Part shown: piece after piece, positions 18,195 to 25,882 of the stretch | How positions within the stretch are numbered: the first letter of the stretch is position 1 | Layout: each line of letters begins with the position of its first letter | DNA from: DASUBN01 sp036000105 | Lineage (GTDB): Bacteria; Pseudomonadota; Gammaproteobacteria; Natronospirales; REEB76 | Assembly (NCBI GenBank): GCA_036000105.1 | Contig: DASYGE010000009.1 | Coordinates: forward strand, 62,001-126,000 | Direction of reading: 5' to 3' | Length of the DNA stretch: 64,000 nt | The notes under the pieces: model-generated | Told to the model about the DNA's origin: nothing | The model's database searches: none | What the model saw: only the letters and a program-made list of their open reading frames with translations | Position numbers and translations under genes: made by a program

Positions 18195-18311
18195 CGTTCA
18201 ACCCTCTGAGAGAGCGGGAAATTATCGTGAGATTTAAGCATACGCAGACTGAAATTGTAAGCACCTGATGGCCTTAGGGGCAGCCAAAACGCCTGGGTTG
18301 CCGACAGCGGG

Positions 18312-19718
18312 CTAGAGGGTTTCGGAGGCGAAGTCCGCCAGCCGCGAACGCTCGCCCCGCAGCAGGGTCACATGCCCTGAATGTGGCCACAGCTTGAAGC
18401 GGTCCACCACATAAGTGAGACCCGAGGTGGTCTCCGTCAGATAAGGCGTGTCTATCTGGGATATGTTGCCTATGCAGACGATCTTGGTGCCGGGGCCTGC
18501 GCGGGTGATGAGCGCCTTCAGTTGTTTAGGCGTGAGGTTCTGGGCCTCGTCCAGGATGATGTAGCGGTTGAGGAAGGTCCGGCCCCGCATGAAGTTCATG
18601 GAACGGATCTTGATGCGGCTGCGTAGGAGGTCGCCGGCCGCGGCCCGCCCCCATTCGCCGCCTTCGCCGGATTGGGTGAGCACCTCCAGGTTGTCCATGA
18701 GGGCGCCCATCCAAGGGGTCATCTTCTCTTCCTCGGTCCCGGGGAGGAAACCGATGTCTTCGCCGAGCGGCACCGTGACCCGGGTCATGATGATCTCGCG
18801 ATAACGGTTCTGTTCCAGGGCCTGGGCGAGGCCGGCAGCCAGCGCGAGCAAGGTCTTGCCCGTGCCGGCGGACCCTAAGAGGCTCACGAAATCCACGTGG
18901 GTATCCAGGAGCAGGTTGAGGGCGAAGTTCTGCTCGCGGTTGCGCGCGTTGATGCCCCAAACCGTGTGGCGGATGCCGCGGTAGTCCCGCGTGAGTTCAA
19001 GCAGCGCGCCGTTGCCGTCTATGCTGCGCACGATGGCTTCAAAGTTATCGCTGAAGAGGCATTGGTTCGGATGCCAGTCTTTCACCAGCGGCCCGCGTAT
19101 CCGGTACCAGGTGCGACCTTCCTGCTGCCAGGATTCCATGTCCTTGCTGTGCCGATCCCAGAAGTCACCGGGCAGTTCCTGCATACCGGTGAAGAGGAGA
19201 TCCAGGTCGTCCAAGGCCTTGTCGCTGAAGTAATCCTCTGCATGGATGCCGACCACCGCGGCCTTGATGCGCAGGTTGATGTCTTTCGAGACCAGGGCGA
19301 CGCGCGTATCGGGGTGGCGCTGCTGGAGCGCCAGGGTGGTCCCGAGGATATTGTTGTCAGGCTTGTTGCCAGGCAGGCTCTCGGGCAACAACGAGGGTAG
19401 GGACTCGGTCTGGAAGAACAGCCGGCCGCCGGTCGCGGCAGCACCCTTGGCGTTCTGCAGGTTCTGGATCACGAGGCCGGCGTCGATCTCCGCCTTGCTC
19501 ACGTCGCGCATCATGTCGTCCAGGAAGCGGCTCACCTGGCGCACGTTGCGCGCCGCTTCCGTGACACCTTTCTTGCCTGCGTCCAGTTCTTCCAGCACCA
19601 CCATGGGCAGGAAGATGTCATGTTCCTGGAAGCGGAAGATGGCCGTGGGATCGTGCATCAGCACGTTGGTATCCAGGACGTAGAGCCGCCGCTTCTGGGC
19701 GCTGGCTTTCTTGCTCAT
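18312..19718 (-). CDS. PIN domain-PhoH ATPase fusion (YlaK/PhoH2 type)
   Basis: An N-terminal PIN ribonuclease domain (LDTNVLMHDPTA, with catalytic D16; a further acidic cluster follows in VLEELDAGKKG) is fused to a C-terminal PhoH P-loop ATPase (GSAGTGKT at 282-289, then RGRTFLNRYIILDEAQNLTPKQ). Length is 468 residues. Related PhoH2 proteins are described as RNA helicase/RNases; the cellular role here is unknown. The start overlaps the bcp stop by 4 bases, which suggests one bcp-phoH transcript. Confidence 0.92.
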   Translation of the reverse strand: MSKKASAQKRRLYVLDTNVLMHDPTAIFRFQEHDIFLPMVVLEELDAGKKGVTEAARNVRQVSRFLDDMMRDVSKAEIDAGLVIQNLQNAKGAAATGGRLFFQTESLPSLLPESLPGNKPDNNILGTTLALQQRHPDTRVALVSKDINLRIKAAVVGIHAEDYFSDKALDDLDLLFTGMQELPGDFWDRHSKDMESWQQEGRTWYRIRGPLVKDWHPNQCLFSDNFEAIVRSIDGNGALLELTRDYRGIRHTVWGINARNREQNFALNLLLDTHVDFVSLLGSAGTGKTLLALAAGLAQALEQNRYREIIMTRVTVPLGEDIGFLPGTEEEKMTPWMGALMDNLEVLTQSGEGGEWGRAAAGDLLRSRIKIRSMNFMRGRTFLNRYIILDEAQNLTPKQLKALITRAGPGTKIVCIGNISQIDTPYLTETTSGLTYVVDRFKLWPHSGHVTLLRGERSRLADFASETL

Positions 19719-20236
19719 CGTTTGGCGGCCTTCTTCGCTGGTCTCTTCTTGGCAGGGGCGGGCGATTTACCCAACTCCGCGACCGCCTCCAGAACTTCTG
19801 CGGCGTGGCCCTTGACCTGCACCTTGCGCCATTCGCGTCTCAACACACCGCCGGAGTCGATGAGGAAGGTACTGCGCACTATGCCCCATACCTTGCGGCC
19901 GTACATGTTCTTCTCTTGCATGACGCCGAACAGGGTGCAGACCTTCTCGTCTTCGTCGGCGAGCAGGTCGAACGGGAAAGAGAACTTGGCGCAGAACTTG
20001 GCATGTGACTTCAGGTTATCCCGGGACACACCCAGGATCACGGTGTTGCGTCGGGTGAATTTGGCGTTGAGGTCGCGGAAGTCCTGGCCTTCGAGCGTGC
20101 AACCGGGCGTGTCGTCCTTGGGGTAGAAGTACAGCACCACGTTCTTGCCCTTGAGCTTGGAGAGCTTGATGCTCTTGTCACCGGTGGCAGGCAGGGTGAA
20201 ATCCGGTGCTTTCTTGCCGATGGCTAGCTTGCCCAT
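19715..20236 (-). CDS. bcp: Thiol peroxidase, Bcp/PrxQ-type peroxiredoxin
   Basis: The enzyme reduces hydrogen peroxide and organic peroxides. The peroxidatic Cys is C46 in DDTPGCTLEGQDFRDL. The usual resolving Cys five residues on is absent (glutamine there), so this is the one-Cys version of the motif. Length is 173 residues from the ATG at 20236; longer upstream starts run into gcvR. The C-terminus ends in a Lys/Ala/Pro-rich tail (KKRPAKKAAKR) not typical of the family. Confidence 0.92.
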   Translation of the reverse strand: MGKLAIGKKAPDFTLPATGDKSIKLSKLKGKNVVLYFYPKDDTPGCTLEGQDFRDLNAKFTRRNTVILGVSRDNLKSHAKFCAKFSFPFDLLADEDEKVCTLFGVMQEKNMYGRKVWGIVRSTFLIDSGGVLRREWRKVQVKGHAAEVLEAVAELGKSPAPAKKRPAKKAAKR

Positions 20237-20241
20237 GCGTT

Positions 20242-20772
20242 TCAGCCTTTTATGGGTTCCATGATGGCGTCCAGGTTCAGGGAATCGCAGAAATCCATGA
20301 ACTCTTCCCGCAGCCTGCCGATGTGCATGTCTGCGGGTATGTTGACGGACATCTGCACCGCGAACATGGGTGCGCCGGTGTGGGTCGCAGGATAGCTGCG
20401 GGTGCTGAGTTCGGCGATGCCGATGTTGCGCTCGGCGAAGAAGTTGGCGAGATTGAAGACTATCCCCGGTTGGTCCAGGCACACCACGTCCACCGCATAG
20501 GGCACGAGGTCGTGGCGCGGTGTACGTTCGTTGGTGCGGCGGGAGGCGACCGTCAGGCTGAGCTTCTGTTCGAGCTTGGGGAGGGTGGCTTCGAGCTTGG
20601 TGATGGTGTTCCAGTTGCCGCAGACCAGCAGCAGCATGGAGAACTCGCTGCCCAGCACGGTCATGCGGCTTTCCACCACGTTGCAGCCGCAGTCGCGCAC
20701 GGTGCGTGCGAGGTCGTGGAGGGTGCCGGGCCGGTCTTCACCCAGCACGGATACCACCAGAAACTGTTTCAT
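20242..20772 (-). CDS. gcvR: Glycine cleavage system transcriptional repressor-like ACT protein
   Basis: The 176-residue product has two ACT domains, starting at FLVVSVLGEDRPGTLHDLARTV and about residue 95 (VDVVCLDQPGIVFNLANFFAE). This is the GcvR layout. GcvR in E. coli binds the regulator GcvA; no gcvA is nearby, so its partner here is uncertain. It lies 5 bp upstream of bcp, a frequent neighbour in Gammaproteobacteria, and is divergent from dapA. Confidence 0.85.
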   Translation of the reverse strand: MKQFLVVSVLGEDRPGTLHDLARTVRDCGCNVVESRMTVLGSEFSMLLLVCGNWNTITKLEATLPKLEQKLSLTVASRRTNERTPRHDLVPYAVDVVCLDQPGIVFNLANFFAERNIGIAELSTRSYPATHTGAPMFAVQMSVNIPADMHIGRLREEFMDFCDSLNLDAIMEPIKG

Positions 20773-20864
20773 TCGGGCTCGCAGCAGGTTAACCAGGATC
20801 GGCGGGAGCGATGGCAGCAGTGTAGCGGGTTTCCGCCATGCTGCAACTCTTTTGCGGCCGTGCC

Positions 20865-20893
20865 TTGAGCCTGGGTCATGCGGCCCGTACCAT
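20865..20893 (+). promoter_or_regulatory. Candidate sigma-70 promoter for dapA
   Basis: TTGAGC and TACCAT, separated by 17 bases, lie in the intergenic space between divergent gcvR and dapA. Transcription would start near 20900, leaving a short leader with the GAGG ribosome site before the ATG at 20918. The match is moderate. Confidence 0.35.
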
Positions 20894-20917
20894 AGCGTCT
20901 TTACCCGAGGTTAGACG

Positions 20918-21793
20918 ATGTTCCAGGGAAGCATGGTGGCATTGGTCACACCCATGTCCGGCGATGGCCGGGTGGATTTCACCGCCCTGGACGCGCTCCT
21001 GGACTGGCATCTGGCCGAGGGCACCGACGGCGTGGTGGCGGTGGGCACCACCGGCGAATCCGCCACACTCGAGGACGAGGAACATATGGAGGTGGTGGCG
21101 CGCTGCGTACGCCGTGTCAAGGGCCGCATCCCGGTCATCGCCGGTACCGGCTCCAACAACACCGCCCATGCGGCGCACATGAGCCGGCGCGCCCAGGATC
21201 TGGGGGCTAACGCTGTGCTCACGGTGGTCCCTTACTACAACAAGCCGATGCAGGAAGGCCTATATCGCCATTTCCGGGCCATCGCCGAGGCGGTGTCCCT
21301 GCCGGTACTGCTCTACAACGTACCCGGCCGCACCATCACCGACTTGCTGCCGGCCACCGTGGAGCGGCTGGCCAAGCTACCCAACATCGCCGGTATCAAG
21401 GAAGCCACCGGAGATGTGGCCAGGGCTGAGGACATCCGCCGGCGTTGCGGTGATGCCTTCACCATGATCAGCGGCGACGATGCCACGGCCCGGGAATTCA
21501 TCCTCCAGGGCGGGGTGGGAGTGATCTCCGTCACCGCCAATGTGGCGCCCAAGCTCATGCACGAGATGATCGCCGCGGCGCGCCGGGGCGACACCAAGAA
21601 AGCCGCGGAGATCGATGCCCGTTTGGCGCCGCTGCACAAGGCGCTATTTGTAGAAAGCAGTCCGATTCCCGTAAAGTGGGCGCTGGCTGAGATGGGCCGC
21701 ATCCCCCCTGGTATCAGGCTGCCGCTTACCCCTTTGGCCGACGAACACCACCCGGCGCTGCGTACGGTACTCAAGACCGTCGGCGCGCTGTAG
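20918..21793 (+). CDS. dapA: 4-hydroxy-tetrahydrodipicolinate synthase
   Basis: DapA condenses pyruvate with aspartate semialdehyde at the start of lysine and diaminopimelate synthesis. Catalytic residues align with E. coli: T45 in GTTGES, Y133 in LLYNVPGRT, and Schiff-base K161 in GIKEATGD. Length is 291 residues. It is followed 17 bp later by a lipoprotein in the position held by bamC in E. coli. Confidence 0.97.
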   Translation: MFQGSMVALVTPMSGDGRVDFTALDALLDWHLAEGTDGVVAVGTTGESATLEDEEHMEVVARCVRRVKGRIPVIAGTGSNNTAHAAHMSRRAQDLGANAVLTVVPYYNKPMQEGLYRHFRAIAEAVSLPVLLYNVPGRTITDLLPATVERLAKLPNIAGIKEATGDVARAEDIRRRCGDAFTMISGDDATAREFILQGGVGVISVTANVAPKLMHEMIAAARRGDTKKAAEIDARLAPLHKALFVESSPIPVKWALAEMGRIPPGIRLPLTPLADEHHPALRTVLKTVGAL

Positions 21794-21810
21794 ATACCCC
21801 AAGGCGAACG

Positions 21811-22266
21811 ATGACGAACAATGCTTTCCGGTCCTTATCCCTGCCGGTGCTCCTTTGCGCAGGGCTGCTTTCGAGCTGCAGCGCTGTGCCCTTGTGCGGT
21901 GTCGGACACCCTTATCTGGCGAACCGCGAGCGCCCGCCGCTCCAGGCACCGGTCGGTGTATCGGTTCCGGCGCCGGATCCGGCCTACGTGGTACCTCAAG
22001 CCACAGCAGGAGTAGGAGTGCAGGGGATGGGGACGGCCGGCAATTGCATGGTCAAGCCGCCGGACGTGCTCGGCCCCCTGGGGGCACCGGCGGCTGCCAG
22101 CGCCCTCAATCCCACCATCACCCGGCACCGCCATGGCAAGACCGTGAACGAGACGAAAGGCCCGCCGGCCACGGTGGCTGTACCGCCTCCTGCGACCCAT
22201 ACTCCTGCCCCGGTGGCCAGCACCCACAGTAGCCCTCCGGTTGCGACCGGCGGCCCCTTGGAGTAA
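21811..22266 (+). CDS. Small lipoprotein resembling only the N-terminal part of BamC
   Basis: The 151-residue product has a lipoprotein signal with lipobox LSSC at about residues 20-23. The next segment, YLANRERPPLQAPVGVSVP and then YVVPQ, follows the pattern of the unstructured BamC N-terminus that binds BamD (YL...PL..AP.G...P....Y..P). The two BamC helix-grip domains are missing; instead there is a Pro/Ala/Thr-rich low-complexity tail. Position after dapA is the bamC position. I infer a reduced BamC-like protein; a simple unrelated lipoprotein is also possible. Confidence 0.6.
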   Translation: MTNNAFRSLSLPVLLCAGLLSSCSAVPLCGVGHPYLANRERPPLQAPVGVSVPAPDPAYVVPQATAGVGVQGMGTAGNCMVKPPDVLGPLGAPAAASALNPTITRHRHGKTVNETKGPPATVAVPPPATHTPAPVASTHSSPPVATGGPLE

Positions 22267-22341
22267 CCTTCCGCGCTTTTGCCGCCAGCCGGCCTTGAAT
22301 CCAGGGCTGGATGGCGCAAAATTTCGAGTTAGTAGAGTTAC

Positions 22342-22433
22342 GGAGAGGTGTCCGAGCGGTCTAAGGAGCACGCCTGGAAAGCGTGTATACGGTTAACACC
22401 GTATCGAGGGTTCGAATCCCTCTCTCTCCGCCA
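22342..22433 (+). tRNA. tRNA-Ser (anticodon GGA)
   Basis: A 92-base class II tRNA. The acceptor stem is GGAGAGG paired with TCTCTCC, the anticodon stem CACGC/GCGTG encloses loop CTGGAAA (anticodon GGA), a long variable arm follows (TATACGGTTAACACCGTA), the T-arm is GAGGG-TTCGAAT-CCCTC, and CCA is encoded at 22431-22433. Confidence 0.97.
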
Positions 22434-22507
22434 GTTAGTCAAAAACTAGGGGCCATTGGGCCCCTAGTTTTTGACTAAACTGTGCAGCGGGGTTCGAACC
22501 CTCGATA
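22402..22507. repeat. Long imperfect inverted repeat built from the tRNA-Ser 3-prime end
   Basis: Arm one runs from the variable-arm end of tRNA-Ser through its T-arm and 21 bases of downstream flank (22402-22454). Arm two (22459-22507) is its reverse complement with a gap. The inner 18 bp (22437-22454 / 22459-22476) pair perfectly around an ATTG loop, and the outer 15 bp (TATCGAGGGTTCGAA) are also identical. The middle differs by substitutions and a short deletion. Confidence 0.8.
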
Positions 22508-22605
22508 ATAGATAGGCGGGTTCGACAAAATTGCCGGGAGCAATTTTGAACCGCCGAAGGCGGGCCCCGAAGGGGCGGAGGGCAGGGATGCCCGGAGTAA
22601 TCCCG
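22508..22605. repeat. Hairpin cluster with GAA and AGGGAT loops
   Basis: Four consecutive hairpins can be drawn: CAAAATTGC/GCAATTTTG (22526-22548, loop CGGGA), CCGCC-GAA-GGCGG (22551-22563), GCCCC-GAA-GGGGC (22564-22576) and GGGC-AGGGAT-GCCC (22580-22593). The style matches clusters at 9261, 25725 and 55554, but the stems differ. No coding potential is seen. It lies between tRNA-Ser and the SRP RNA promoter. Confidence 0.65.
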
Positions 22606-22626
22606 CTCTCACATCCTCTTTGGTTT

Positions 22627-22632
22627 TATAAT
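22627..22632 (+). promoter_or_regulatory. Perfect -10 element of the SRP RNA gene
   Basis: TATAAT lies about 10-16 bases before the predicted 5-prime end of the SRP RNA. The -35 region (CGCTCT, 17 bases upstream) is a poor match, and the hairpin cluster ends just before it. Confidence 0.55.
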
Positions 22633-22642
22633 CTTGTTTCCA

Positions 22643-22757
22643 TGGCAGCCTGCGCCGGCCTCCCGGCAGCGGTGTGCTGCAAACCCCGTCAGGCCCGGAA
22701 GGGAGCAGCGGTAGCAGCGGCGTCGCGGGCCGGTAAGGGCTGACGCAGGCGGCCACC
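22643..22757 (+). ncRNA. ffs: 4.5S-type signal recognition particle RNA
   Basis: The conserved SRP domain IV is visible as GTCAGGCCCGGAAGGGAGCAGC around 22688-22709, with the GGAA tetraloop and the symmetric and asymmetric internal loop bases that bind Ffh. Flanking sequences pair (CAGCCTGCG with CGCAGGCGG) to close a single long hairpin of about 115 bases, the small bacterial form. Exact ends are estimated from the pairing. Location just before dnaX is common. Confidence 0.92.
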
Positions 22758-22817
22758 CATTCCACGCCTCTGTTAAAGTAGCCCAAGACGGCAAACCTTT
22801 AGGCTCTACCCGGCGCG

Positions 22818-24404
22818 ATGTCCTACCAAGTTCTGGCGAGAAAATGGCGTCCGCGCAGCTTCGCGGAGATGGTCGGGCAGGAGCACGTGCTTCGGGCCCT
22901 GATCAACGCCCTGGATCATAACCGGCTGCACCACGCCTTCCTGTTCACTGGCACCCGCGGCGTGGGCAAGACCACCATCGCCCGCATCCTGGCCAAGTCC
23001 CTCAACTGCGAGACCGGCGTGACTTCCATGCCCTGCGGCAAGTGCAGCGCCTGCCAGGAGATCGACGCTGGCCGCTTCGTGGACCTGATCGAGGTGGACG
23101 CTGCTTCCCGCACCGGCGTGGACGATACCCGCGAACTCCTCGATAACGTGCAGTACGCGCCCACCCGCGGCCGCTACAAGGTCTACCTCATCGACGAAGT
23201 GCATATGCTCTCCAAGAGCGCCTTCAATGCGCTGCTCAAGACCCTGGAAGAGCCCCCGCCTCACGTCAAGTTCCTGCTGGCCACCACCGACCCGCAGAAG
23301 ATCCCGGTGACGGTGCTGTCCCGCTGCCTCCAGTTCAACCTGAAACGCCTGCCCGAAGGCCTCATCGGTGACCGCCTGATACACATCATGGAAGCGGAGA
23401 AGATCCCCTGTGAGGCACCGGCCGTGGCCCTGCTGGCCCACGCCGCCGACGGCAGTCTGCGGGACGCCTTGAGCCTCCTGGACCAGGCCATCGCTTTCGG
23501 CGGCGGCACCGTGAAGGATGCAGATGTGCGCAGCATGCTCGGCACCATCGAGCGCACCCACGTACGCGCGCTCATGGAAGCCGTGGCGGCGCATAACGGC
23601 GCAGCGCTGCTCGCCGCCGTGGCGCAGCTGGATGAGCGTGCGCCGGATTACGCCCTGGTGCTGGATGAGCTGGCGGCGGTGTTGCAGCGGGTGGCTGTGG
23701 CCCAGGCGGTGCCCCAGGCAGCCGGTGAATTCGCCGATGCCGAGACCATCAAGGCTCTGGCGGCACGCATGGACGCGACGGACGTGCAGGTCTGTTATCA
23801 GATCGCCTTGCTCGGCCGGCGTGATCTCATGCTCGCGCCGGCACCCCGGGCCGGGTTCGAGATGACGCTCTTGCGCATGTTAGCCTTCCAGCCCGGCGAG
23901 CCGGCGCCGCTGCCGGTGGACTCCGTCGGCGGCAGGAGCGCGGCACCGCGTGCGCCTGTACAGACTGCTAGCGCTCCCCAGACCGATGCCCCGCGACCTG
24001 TCGCGCAGACGGCTCAGGCCTGGAAGGAACCGGAGTGGCCGAAATTGATGGAGGCCTTGGGGCTACGCGGCGCAGGCCAGCAGCTGGCCGCCAACTGCGC
24101 TTATCGCCGTCGTGAGGGTGCGACGCTGTATCTTGAGATCAACGCTGCTCACCAGTACATGGCCACGGATCAACTGGTGGGGCGCCTGGAGGAAGCACTC
24201 TCGCGGTACTACGGCGAAACCTTGAAGGTACGCATCCAGGCGGGCGAGGGCGCGCTCGTGACCCCCGCAGTGCTGGATGAGAAACGCGACGCAGAACGGC
24301 TGGCAGCGGCTCAGAGCGCCATCGCCGCGGATCCCCGGGTGCGGGAGCTCTGCGAGACCTTCGGCACCCAGGTGAACCCCGAGCTCGTGAAACCGGCGGA
24401 TTGA
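22818..24404 (+). CDS. dnaX: DNA polymerase III subunits gamma and tau
   Basis: DnaX is the clamp-loader ATPase. Walker A GTRGVGKTT is at residues 45-53, zinc ligands are C64, C73, C76 and C79, Walker B is LIDEVHMLSK, and the SRC motif is TVLSRCLQFNLK. The 528-residue product includes a tau-like C-terminal domain after a Pro/Ala/Thr linker (about 365-400). No A AAA AAG slippery sequence like that of E. coli dnaX was seen, so a frameshifted gamma form is not supported. It begins the dnaX-ybaB-recR operon. Confidence 0.95.
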   Translation: MSYQVLARKWRPRSFAEMVGQEHVLRALINALDHNRLHHAFLFTGTRGVGKTTIARILAKSLNCETGVTSMPCGKCSACQEIDAGRFVDLIEVDAASRTGVDDTRELLDNVQYAPTRGRYKVYLIDEVHMLSKSAFNALLKTLEEPPPHVKFLLATTDPQKIPVTVLSRCLQFNLKRLPEGLIGDRLIHIMEAEKIPCEAPAVALLAHAADGSLRDALSLLDQAIAFGGGTVKDADVRSMLGTIERTHVRALMEAVAAHNGAALLAAVAQLDERAPDYALVLDELAAVLQRVAVAQAVPQAAGEFADAETIKALAARMDATDVQVCYQIALLGRRDLMLAPAPRAGFEMTLLRMLAFQPGEPAPLPVDSVGGRSAAPRAPVQTASAPQTDAPRPVAQTAQAWKEPEWPKLMEALGLRGAGQQLAANCAYRRREGATLYLEINAAHQYMATDQLVGRLEEALSRYYGETLKVRIQAGEGALVTPAVLDEKRDAERLAAAQSAIAADPRVRELCETFGTQVNPELVKPAD

Positions 24405-24441
24405 GCCACTCTGCCCACATATATATGGAGTAACGGCGACG

Positions 24442-24765
24442 ATGCGTGGCGGTCTCGGTAACCTGATGAAGCAGGCGCAAGCGCTGCAGGAGAACATGCA
24501 GAAGGCGCAGGACGAGCTGACGCGTCTCATGGTCACGGGTCAGGCCGCCGGTGGTAAGGTCACCGTCGAGATGAGCGGCAAGCATGAATTGCGCCGGGTG
24601 CACATCGATCCGGAACTGCTGAAAGGCGACGTGGAGATGCTCGAGGACCTGGTGACGGTGGCGGTGAACGATGCCGCGGCCAAGATCGAAGCCGCCATGC
24701 AGTCGCGTTATGCAGGCATGACCGGGGCCTTAAGCCTGCCGGCCGGATTCAAGCTGCCGTTCTGA
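24442..24765 (+). CDS. ybaB: YbaB/EbfC family nucleoid-associated protein
   Basis: A small dimeric DNA-binding protein of 107 residues. It begins with the typical MRGGLGNLMKQAQALQENMQKAQ helix (the long coiled region), followed by VTVEMSGKHELRRVHIDP. It is flanked by dnaX and recR, the conserved trio; recR follows 3 bp later. Confidence 0.96.
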   Translation: MRGGLGNLMKQAQALQENMQKAQDELTRLMVTGQAAGGKVTVEMSGKHELRRVHIDPELLKGDVEMLEDLVTVAVNDAAAKIEAAMQSRYAGMTGALSLPAGFKLPF

Positions 24766-24768
24766 GCC

Positions 24769-25368
24769 ATGTCCTACTCACCCTTACTGCAGAAACTGAT
24801 AGATGCGCTGCGCTGCCTGCCGGGCGTCGGCCCCAAATCCGCGCAACGCATGGCTTTCCAGCTCCTGGAGCGCAACCGGCAAGGGGCCCTGGTCTTGTCC
24901 GAGGCTCTGCAGGCGGCGGTCGAAGGCATAGGTCATTGCGAGCGTTGCCGCATGCTCACCGAGGGCAAGCTGTGCGAGATCTGCGTGAACAGCAAACGCG
25001 ACCCCGGCGTGGTGTGCGTGGTGGAGACGCCGGCGGATGTCTATGCCATCGAAGGCGCCACAGGCTTCCGCGGCCAGTATTTCGTGCTCATGGGCCATCT
25101 CTCGCCCCTGGACGGCATCGGTCCCGATGAACTCGGGCTGGTGCAGCTGGAGAAGCGTCTGGACGAGGGTGGGGTGGGCGAACTCATACTCGCCACCAAC
25201 CCGACGGTGGAAGGCGAAGCCACGGCCCACTACCTGGCTGAGCTGGCGCGCCGTCGCAACATACGCGCCACGCGCATCGCCCATGGCGTGCCCATCGGCG
25301 GCGAACTGGAATTCATCGATGGCGGCACCCTGTCCCATGCCTTCACGGGCCGGCTGGAAGTCCGCTGA
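24769..25368 (+). CDS. recR: Recombination mediator RecR
   Basis: RecR works with RecF and RecO to load RecA at gaps. The 199-residue product has an N-terminal HhH (LRCLPGVGPKSAQRMAF), a C4 zinc finger with C57, C60, C69 and C72, and a Toprim domain (VCVVETPADVYAIE, then LATNPTVEGEATAHYLAEL). The Walker-like C-terminal segment GGELEFIDGGTLSHAFTGR is present. Confidence 0.97.
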   Translation: MSYSPLLQKLIDALRCLPGVGPKSAQRMAFQLLERNRQGALVLSEALQAAVEGIGHCERCRMLTEGKLCEICVNSKRDPGVVCVVETPADVYAIEGATGFRGQYFVLMGHLSPLDGIGPDELGLVQLEKRLDEGGVGELILATNPTVEGEATAHYLAELARRRNIRATRIAHGVPIGGELEFIDGGTLSHAFTGRLEVR

Positions 25369-25373
25369 AAGGA

Positions 25374-25724
25374 GTGCCCATGAAGGACTGCCTCTTCTGC
25401 AAGATGGCCGCGGGTGAGATGAAGCCGCAGATGGTGCTGGAGACCCCGGAGCTTATCGCGTTCCGGGACATCAAGCCCCAGGCGCCGCTGCACGTGCTCA
25501 TCGTGCCGCGCAAGCACATCGCCACCCTGAACGACACCATCGAAGCCGATGCCTTCCTGGCGGGGAAGATGCTGATGGCGGCCCAGGACATCGCGCGCAA
25601 GGAAGGCGTGGCCAAGAACGGCTATCGGCTGGTGATGAACTGCAATGCCGACGGCGGTCAGACGGTATTCCATATCCACATGCACCTGCTCGCCGGCCGG
25701 CAGATGGAATGGCCGCCGGGGTGA
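25374..25724 (+). CDS. hinT: HIT-family nucleotide-binding protein (HinT-like)
   Basis: HIT proteins hydrolyse adenosine phosphoramidates and related nucleotides. The histidine triad is H98-x-H100-x-H102 (VFHIHMHLLAG), and the start MKDCLFCKMAAGEM is typical of HinT/YcfF relatives. Length is 116 residues. It lies 5 bp after recR with the ribosome site AAAGGAG. A long hairpin begins at the base after its stop codon. Confidence 0.94.
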   Translation: MPMKDCLFCKMAAGEMKPQMVLETPELIAFRDIKPQAPLHVLIVPRKHIATLNDTIEADAFLAGKMLMAAQDIARKEGVAKNGYRLVMNCNADGGQTVFHIHMHLLAGRQMEWPPG

Positions 25725-25843
25725 GGTTTTGTTGTCATGCCTAGGCATGGCAACAAAACCGAACGATCGCCAGGGATGGCGAGCGGGATGAGCGTGGCGA
25801 AGCATCGCTTCGTCCGCGAACGAAGGGAACAGGGATGTTTCCC
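25725..25843. repeat. Hairpin cluster between convergent hinT and rsgA
   Basis: A 17-bp stem GGTTTTGTTG(T)CATGCC / GGCATGGCAACAAAACC with a 2-base loop starts at the base after the hinT stop and may terminate both genes. It is followed by TCGCC-AGGGAT-GGCGA (25767-25782), CGAAGC-ATC-GCTTCG (25798-25812) and GGGAAC-AGGGAT-GTTTCCC (25825-25843). No coding frame is evident. Confidence 0.7.
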
Positions 25844-25882
25844 ATTAAGACCTGAAGAATATAGATAGCAGACGCTTTCGAT

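Noticed and set aside
22818..24404. Programmed frameshift in dnaX producing gamma
   Set aside because: No A-rich slippery heptamer is present in the expected region, so only the full-length product is supported.
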